Part shown: positions 5,979 through 8,970 of the stretch, piece after piece
Layout: each line of letters opens with the position of its first letter
Numbering within the stretch: position 1 is the stretch's first letter
Assembly (NCBI GenBank): GCA_023427705.1
Contig: JAEZAL010000231.1
Location: 1 to 8,970, forward strand
Length of the DNA stretch: 8,970 bases
Origin: Bacillota bacterium
GTDB taxonomy: Bacteria > Bacillota > Clostridia > Clostridiales > Clostridiaceae
Direction: 5' to 3'
Made by a program: the position numbers and the translations under genes
Notes under the pieces: model-generated
What the model saw: the letters and a program-made list of their open reading frames with translations, nothing else
What the model was told of the DNA's origin: nothing
The model's database searches: none

Positions 5979-7316
5979 GTGGATACACCAATAATGAGAA
6001 GCTTACCTCAAAGTTTAGAAGCTGAACAATCTGTTATAGGAGCAATGATAATAGATAAAAGTGCAATTGCAAAAGCTTTAGAAAAACTAAATGAGGAAGA
6101 TTTTTATAGAGATGGTCATAAGATTATATTCAAAGCTATTAGAGAAATGTTCTCTAAGGATATGGCTGTTGATCTTGTAACCTTGTTAGAATACTTAAAA
6201 TCAACAGATAAGCTAGAAAAAGCAGGTGGAGTTACCTATATATCAGAGGTTAGTTCATCAATAATTACAACTGCAAATTTAGAAGCGTATATTAAAATAG
6301 TTGAAGAAAAATCTACTTTAAGAAAATTAATTAGATCTGCAACTAGCATAATTGAAGAAAGTTATAATAAGCAAGATAGAGTAGATGAAGTTTTGGATTT
6401 AGCTCAAAAAAAGATTTTTGATTTAGCAGAAAAACAAGGATCTAATGATTATGAGCCATTATCTAATGTATTAGAAAGAGGTTTCTTAGAAATTGAGAGA
6501 CTATTTAATAATAAGGGTTCAATAACAGGTGTTGGTTCAGGAATAAGAGATTTAGATGCTAAAACATCAGGATTTCAAAAAGGTGATATGGTGCTAATTG
6601 CAGCAAGACCTTCTATGGGAAAAACAACATTTTCATTAAATATTGCAGAAAATGCAGCATTAAGAGAAGGAAAAAGTGTAGTTATATTTTCCCTGGAAAT
6701 GTCAAAGGAACAGTTAGCTTATAAATTACTTTGTTCAGAAGCCAACGTAGATATGTTAAAGCTTAGAACTGGTAACTTAGATGATGATGATTGGGAAAGA
6801 ATTGCAAGAGCTACTGGTCCTTTATCTAAGGCTAAAATATACATAGATGATACTGCAGGTCTTAGTGTAATGGAAATGAGATCAAAATGCAGAAAAATAA
6901 AAATGGAACATGGTATAGATATGATATTAATTGATTATCTTCAATTAATGAGCGGTAGTTCTGGTAGTGAAAGTAGACAACAAGAGGTATCAGAAATATC
7001 TAGATCTATAAAAGCTTTAGCTAAGGAAATGGAGTGCCCAGTTATAGCCTTATCACAGCTGTCACGTGCTCCAGAACAAAGAGCAGACCATAGACCAATG
7101 CTTTCTGACCTAAGAGAATCTGGATCAATAGAGCAGGATGCTGACGTTGTTATGTTCTTATATAGAGATGAATATTACAATAAGGAAACAGAAGATAAAA
7201 ATATAGGTGAATGTATAATAGCAAAACAAAGAAACGGTCCAGTTGGAACAGTTAAAATGGCTTGGATTGGAGCTCATAGTAAATTTGCTAATTTAGAACT
7301 GGTATATAAGGAATAA
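5979..7316 (+). CDS. dnaB: Replicative DNA helicase DnaB (DnaC in Bacillus naming)
   Basis: DnaB is the hexameric 5'-3' helicase that unwinds DNA at the replication fork and contacts primase. The 445-residue protein has the N-terminal helical domain (about 1-110, with SLPQSLEAEQSVIGAMI), a linker helix region, and the RecA-like C-terminal ATPase. Visible motifs are Walker A ARPSMGKT (209-216), the EMS segment after the second strand (240-242), Walker B ILIDYLQLM with Asp319, SQLSR (359-363), and KQRNGPVGT with the probable arginine finger Arg418. No intein or insertion interrupts it. GTG at 5979 is chosen from its ribosome binding site; an ATG at 5994 is the weaker alternative. It is separately transcribed from lonC and sits downstream of rplI as in many Firmicutes. 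Confidence 0.96.
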   Translation: MDTPIMRSLPQSLEAEQSVIGAMIIDKSAIAKALEKLNEEDFYRDGHKIIFKAIREMFSKDMAVDLVTLLEYLKSTDKLEKAGGVTYISEVSSSIITTANLEAYIKIVEEKSTLRKLIRSATSIIEESYNKQDRVDEVLDLAQKKIFDLAEKQGSNDYEPLSNVLERGFLEIERLFNNKGSITGVGSGIRDLDAKTSGFQKGDMVLIAARPSMGKTTFSLNIAENAALREGKSVVIFSLEMSKEQLAYKLLCSEANVDMLKLRTGNLDDDDWERIARATGPLSKAKIYIDDTAGLSVMEMRSKCRKIKMEHGIDMILIDYLQLMSGSSGSESRQQEVSEISRSIKALAKEMECPVIALSQLSRAPEQRADHRPMLSDLRESGSIEQDADVVMFLYRDEYYNKETEDKNIGECIIAKQRNGPVGTVKMAWIGAHSKFANLELVYKE

Positions 7317-7325
7317 TAAAGAGGA

Positions 7326-7355
7326 GCTGTATCAATTTTTAATTATTGATACAGC
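7326..7355. terminator. Hairpin terminator between dnaB and the convergent Hsp20-like gene
   Basis: GCTGTATCAAT (7326-7336) and ATTGATACAGC (7345-7355) form a perfect 11-bp stem with an 8-nt loop. The T-rich tract after it on the plus strand is interrupted (CCATTCTTTT), and on the minus strand it is also imperfect. It lies 9 nt after the dnaB stop and 8 nt beyond the end of the minus-strand gene, so it probably serves both. Confidence 0.75.
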
Positions 7356-7363
7356 CCATTCTT

Positions 7364-7657
7364 TTAACTTTTAGAAATTTTTAAATAGATATAATTAGCT
7401 TGTACCGAATTTTGGATAGTGTCTATATCTATTTTATTTAAGTATAACATTCTTTTAAACTTAAATAAGTTGTTATTCTTATTTTTTAAGGAGAGGTTAA
7501 GAATAAGAAAATTATTTATGTATTTTAAAATTATTTCTTCTTTTGTTAACCCTTGAAGAAAAATATAAATATCATAAAAATTTTTTTTATCTATAACTTG
7601 TATAATAGGTTTAATGGTTTCAGTAATTGGTTTAATTTCTATTATATTATGTTTCAT
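7364..7657 (-). CDS. Putative small heat shock protein, minimal Hsp20/alpha-crystallin domain
   Basis: The gene encodes 97 residues with very AT-rich codon use. From about residue 16 to the end the pattern follows the alpha-crystallin fold: DKKNFYDIYIFLQGLTKEEI (23-42) matches the 'Y.I...LPGv.kEDI' strand pair, KYINNFLIL follows, FKFKRMLYLNKIDIDTI (65-81) matches 'F.RsF.LP..vd.d.I', and ANYIYLKISK matches the final strand. The usual Gly-Val-Leu of that last strand is replaced, and both the long N-terminal arm and the C-terminal IxI tail are absent. It may be a diverged holdase or a structural, perhaps spore-related, protein; neither is shown. A perfect AAGGAGGG 6 nt before the ATG and a matching promoter show that it is a real gene. 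The overlapping plus-strand frame is a shadow. Confidence 0.6.
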   Translation of the reverse strand: MKHNIIEIKPITETIKPIIQVIDKKNFYDIYIFLQGLTKEEIILKYINNFLILNLSLKNKNNNLFKFKRMLYLNKIDIDTIQNSVQANYIYLKISKS

Positions 7658-7663
7658 AACTAT

Positions 7664-7671
7664 CCCTCCTT
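7664..7671 (-). promoter_or_regulatory. Ribosome binding site of the Hsp20-like gene
   Basis: On the minus strand AAGGAGGG stands 6 nt before the ATG at 7657-7655. It is one of the strongest sites in the window and the best evidence that this small frame is translated. Confidence 0.85.
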
Positions 7672-7687
7672 ACAAATAGTTTGTGAT

Positions 7688-7717
7688 TTATTAATAAAGC
7701 TATCCTATGAGTATAAT
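7688..7717 (+). promoter_or_regulatory. Possible promoter of proC
   Basis: A perfect -10 TATAAT at 7712-7717 precedes the proC start by about 70 nt. The best -35 at 18-nt spacing is TTATTA (7688-7693), only 3 of 6 matches, so the call is tentative. It overlaps the leader of the divergent Hsp20-like gene. Confidence 0.35.
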
Positions 7718-7731
7718 GGTGAAGTTTATAA

Positions 7732-7761
7732 ATTATAAGATAAGAAGAAATTTATTTACAA
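7732..7761 (-). promoter_or_regulatory. Promoter of the Hsp20-like gene
   Basis: Reading the minus strand, TTGTAA (7761-7756; 4 of 6) is followed after 18 nt by a perfect TATAAT (7737-7732). Transcription would start near 7725, about 68 nt before the ATG. I saw no CIRCE-like inverted repeat that would indicate HrcA control. Confidence 0.55.
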
Positions 7762-7787
7762 AAAAAATTAATAAGGAAGTGAAGGGA

Positions 7788-8549
7788 ATGAATAAAAAAA
7801 TAGGTTTCATAGGATGTGGCAATATGGGAAAAGCTATTCTTACAGGAATATTGTCTTCTAATGAAATAGAAAGAAATAATATTTATGTAGCTACTAAAAG
7901 TGAAGAGTCTAGAAAAAATATAGAAAATCAATTTAAAGTAAATACTACATTAAACATAAATGAAGTTGCTAAAGTTTCTGATATAGTATTTTTAGCAGTT
8001 AAGCCTAATATTTTTAAGGACATATCGTTAGATATAAAAGATAATATTAGTAATGATACTATAGTTATATCTATTGCAGCTGGAGTGTCAATAGAGGACA
8101 TGGAAACATGGATTGGAGATAATCATAAGATAGTGAGAACTATGCCAAATACACCAGCATTAGTAGGAGAGGCTATATCAGCTATTTGTCCTAATAAAAA
8201 TTTAAGTGAAGAAGAATTAGAAGAAGTATGTACTATTTTTAATATGTTTGGGAAATGTGAAATATTAGAGGAAAAATATTTCCATGGATTTATTGCATTA
8301 TGTGGTTCTTCACCAGCATATGTATTTGTATTTATAGAAGCTATGGCAGATGCTGCTGTAAAGCTTGGAATTCCAAGAAATAAGGCTTATAAGATGGCAG
8401 AGCAAGCTATATTAGGTTCTGCAAAACTTGCTTTAGAAACTGGAAAGCATCCTGGAGAATTAAAGGATATGGTTTGTTCACCAGGAGGAACAACAATAGA
8501 AGCTGTAATAGAATTGGAAAATGGTGGATTTAGAAGTTCTATAATATAA
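7788..8549 (+). CDS. proC: Pyrroline-5-carboxylate reductase, with probable premature stop
   Basis: ProC reduces 1-pyrroline-5-carboxylate to L-proline with NAD(P)H, the last step of proline synthesis, in the cytoplasm. The predicted protein is 253 residues. The Rossmann dinucleotide motif GFIGCGNMG is at 6-14, VKPN at 71-74, MPNTPA at 119-124, the GSSPAYVF signature of the C-terminal helical domain at 173-180, and SPGGTTIEA at 231-239. The ATG at 7788, after GGAAGTG, gives the standard MNKKIGFIG start; an in-frame ATG at 7707 lies in the promoter region and is rejected. The frame stops at TAA 8547-8549 right after GFRSSII, yet continues in frame with ALEKCADKSKNM to a second TAA at 8586-8588. 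Those 12 residues look like the normal ProC tail, and read-through would give 266 residues, the usual length. The catalytic parts are intact, so the short protein may still work. Confidence 0.92.
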   Translation: MNKKIGFIGCGNMGKAILTGILSSNEIERNNIYVATKSEESRKNIENQFKVNTTLNINEVAKVSDIVFLAVKPNIFKDISLDIKDNISNDTIVISIAAGVSIEDMETWIGDNHKIVRTMPNTPALVGEAISAICPNKNLSEEELEEVCTIFNMFGKCEILEEKYFHGFIALCGSSPAYVFVFIEAMADAAVKLGIPRNKAYKMAEQAILGSAKLALETGKHPGELKDMVCSPGGTTIEAVIELENGGFRSSII

Positions 8550-8586
8550 GCACTAGAAAAGTGTGCTGATAAATCTAAAAACATGT

Positions 8587-8659
8587 AAAAAATTAATAAA
8601 TATCAGGGTGCTTTCTCCGGCGCTGGCTCCAAGTCGACACACCCTGATATTTATTAATT
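8587..8659 (-). terminator. 20-bp inverted repeat with GC-rich loop; terminator of the malic enzyme gene
   Basis: Positions 8591-8610 and 8640-8659 are perfect reverse complements (20 bp), AT-rich outside and closing with CAGGGTG/CACCCTG inside. The 29-nt loop (8611-8639) is about 62% G+C, far above its surroundings. Read on the minus strand the stem runs into six T residues (positions 8592-8587), which makes it a Rho-independent terminator 36 nt after the malic enzyme stop. On the plus strand, downstream of proC, no T run follows, although the stem may still protect that transcript's end. The loop sequence is unexplained. Confidence 0.8.
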
Positions 8660-8695
8660 AAAAACTAAAGGAAATAATACCTGTATATAAATATT

Positions 8696-8970
8696 TTAAA
8701 GTTTTGATACTCCTGTCTTTATGGCAGTTTCTCTTACAGCTTCTGCTACTGATTTTTGAACTTTTAAATCAAAAGCTTTTGGAAGGATAAAGTCGTAATT
8801 TAATTCTTCTTCGCTAACTGAATTTGCAATTGCAAAAGCAGCTGCAATTTTCATTTCTTCATTAATCTCGCTAGCGCGAACATCTAAAGCTCCTCTAAAT
8901 ATTCCTGGGAATGCTAAAACATTGTTAACTTGATTTGGAAAATCAGATCTTCCAGTTCCAATAACCTTTA
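8696..8970 (-). CDS. NAD-dependent malic enzyme, C-terminal part
   Basis: The gene runs off the right edge of the window, so only the last 90 residues are visible. Malic enzyme oxidatively decarboxylates malate to pyruvate and CO2 while reducing NAD(P). The visible part opens with VIGTGRSDFPNQVNNVLAFP followed by GIFRGALDVRA, the highly conserved segment of the NAD-binding domain of the short bacterial malic enzymes. It continues through MKIAAAFAIANSV and ends GVSKL. The family also includes malolactic-type enzymes and the malic domain of fused phosphotransacetylase proteins. Here the gene stops right after the malic domain, so it is the unfused form. Cofactor preference cannot be judged. It converges on proC. 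Confidence 0.93.
   Translation of the reverse strand, partial: KVIGTGRSDFPNQVNNVLAFPGIFRGALDVRASEINEEMKIAAAFAIANSVSEEELNYDFILPKAFDLKVQKSVAEAVRETAIKTGVSKL

Noticed and set aside
7553..7738. Plus-strand open frame of 61 codons overlapping the Hsp20-like gene
   Set aside because: The opposite strand has the perfect ribosome binding site, promoter and family pattern; this frame has none of them.
7707..7787. Longer proC starting at ATG 7707
   Set aside because: The extra 27 residues are encoded by promoter sequence and precede the standard MNKKIGFIG start.
8387..8584. Minus-strand open frame of 65 codons over the proC 3' end
   Set aside because: It lies antisense to conserved ProC motifs and has no ribosome binding site.
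8550..8588. Frameshift as the cause of the short proC
   Set aside because: The expected tail continues in the same frame after the stop, so a point substitution, not an insertion or deletion, fits.
8591..8659. CRISPR repeat or phage attachment site
   Set aside because: There is only one palindromic unit with no regularly spaced copies, and no integrase or cas gene is present in the window.

Overview
The window is an AT-rich chromosomal segment of a low-G+C Gram-positive anaerobe, most likely a Clostridium (sensu stricto). The reasons are the strong AAGGAGG-type ribosome binding sites, TTG and GTG starts, AGA/ATA/TTA-rich codon use, a sporulation-associated LonC-type protease, and the gene order rpsF-ssb-rpsR // MazG-like-gdpP-rplI-lonC // dnaB. 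The species cannot be fixed from the sequence alone. Most of the window is core genome.

Region 1 (1-1079): the S6-SSB-S18 operon (rpsF, ssb, rpsR). The window opens exactly on the rpsF Shine-Dalgarno, so its promoter lies outside. The operon ends in a textbook terminator at 1054-1079. Region 2 (about 1080-5924): a sigma-A-like promoter (1135-1163) drives a small MazG-like protein, a membrane-anchored c-di-AMP phosphodiesterase (gdpP), ribosomal protein L9 (rplI) and the Lon-family protease LonC. The genes are tightly packed (gaps of 1 to 12 nt) and close with a long AT-rich hairpin. Region 3 (5939-7355): dnaB, the replicative helicase, has its own extended -10 promoter immediately after that hairpin and its own terminator. 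Region 4 (7364-7790): a 97-residue minus-strand gene that looks like a minimal, diverged Hsp20/alpha-crystallin domain, divergent from proC with overlapping promoters. Region 5 (7788-8970): proC, which appears to carry a premature in-frame stop 13 codons before its expected end, then a perfect 20-bp inverted repeat with a GC-rich loop, then the 3' end of an NAD-type malic enzyme on the minus strand.

Functionally the window joins translation (S6, S18, L9), replication (SSB, DnaB), second-messenger turnover (GdpP), regulated proteolysis probably linked to sporulation (LonC), proline synthesis (ProC) and malate/pyruvate metabolism. I found no CRISPR array, transposase, phage gene, tRNA or rRNA. 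I do not see a clear new multi-gene system. The items most worth a second look are the GC-rich-loop hairpin at 8591-8659, the broken proC 3' end, the compact Hsp20-like gene, and the inverted repeats around the region 2 promoter.
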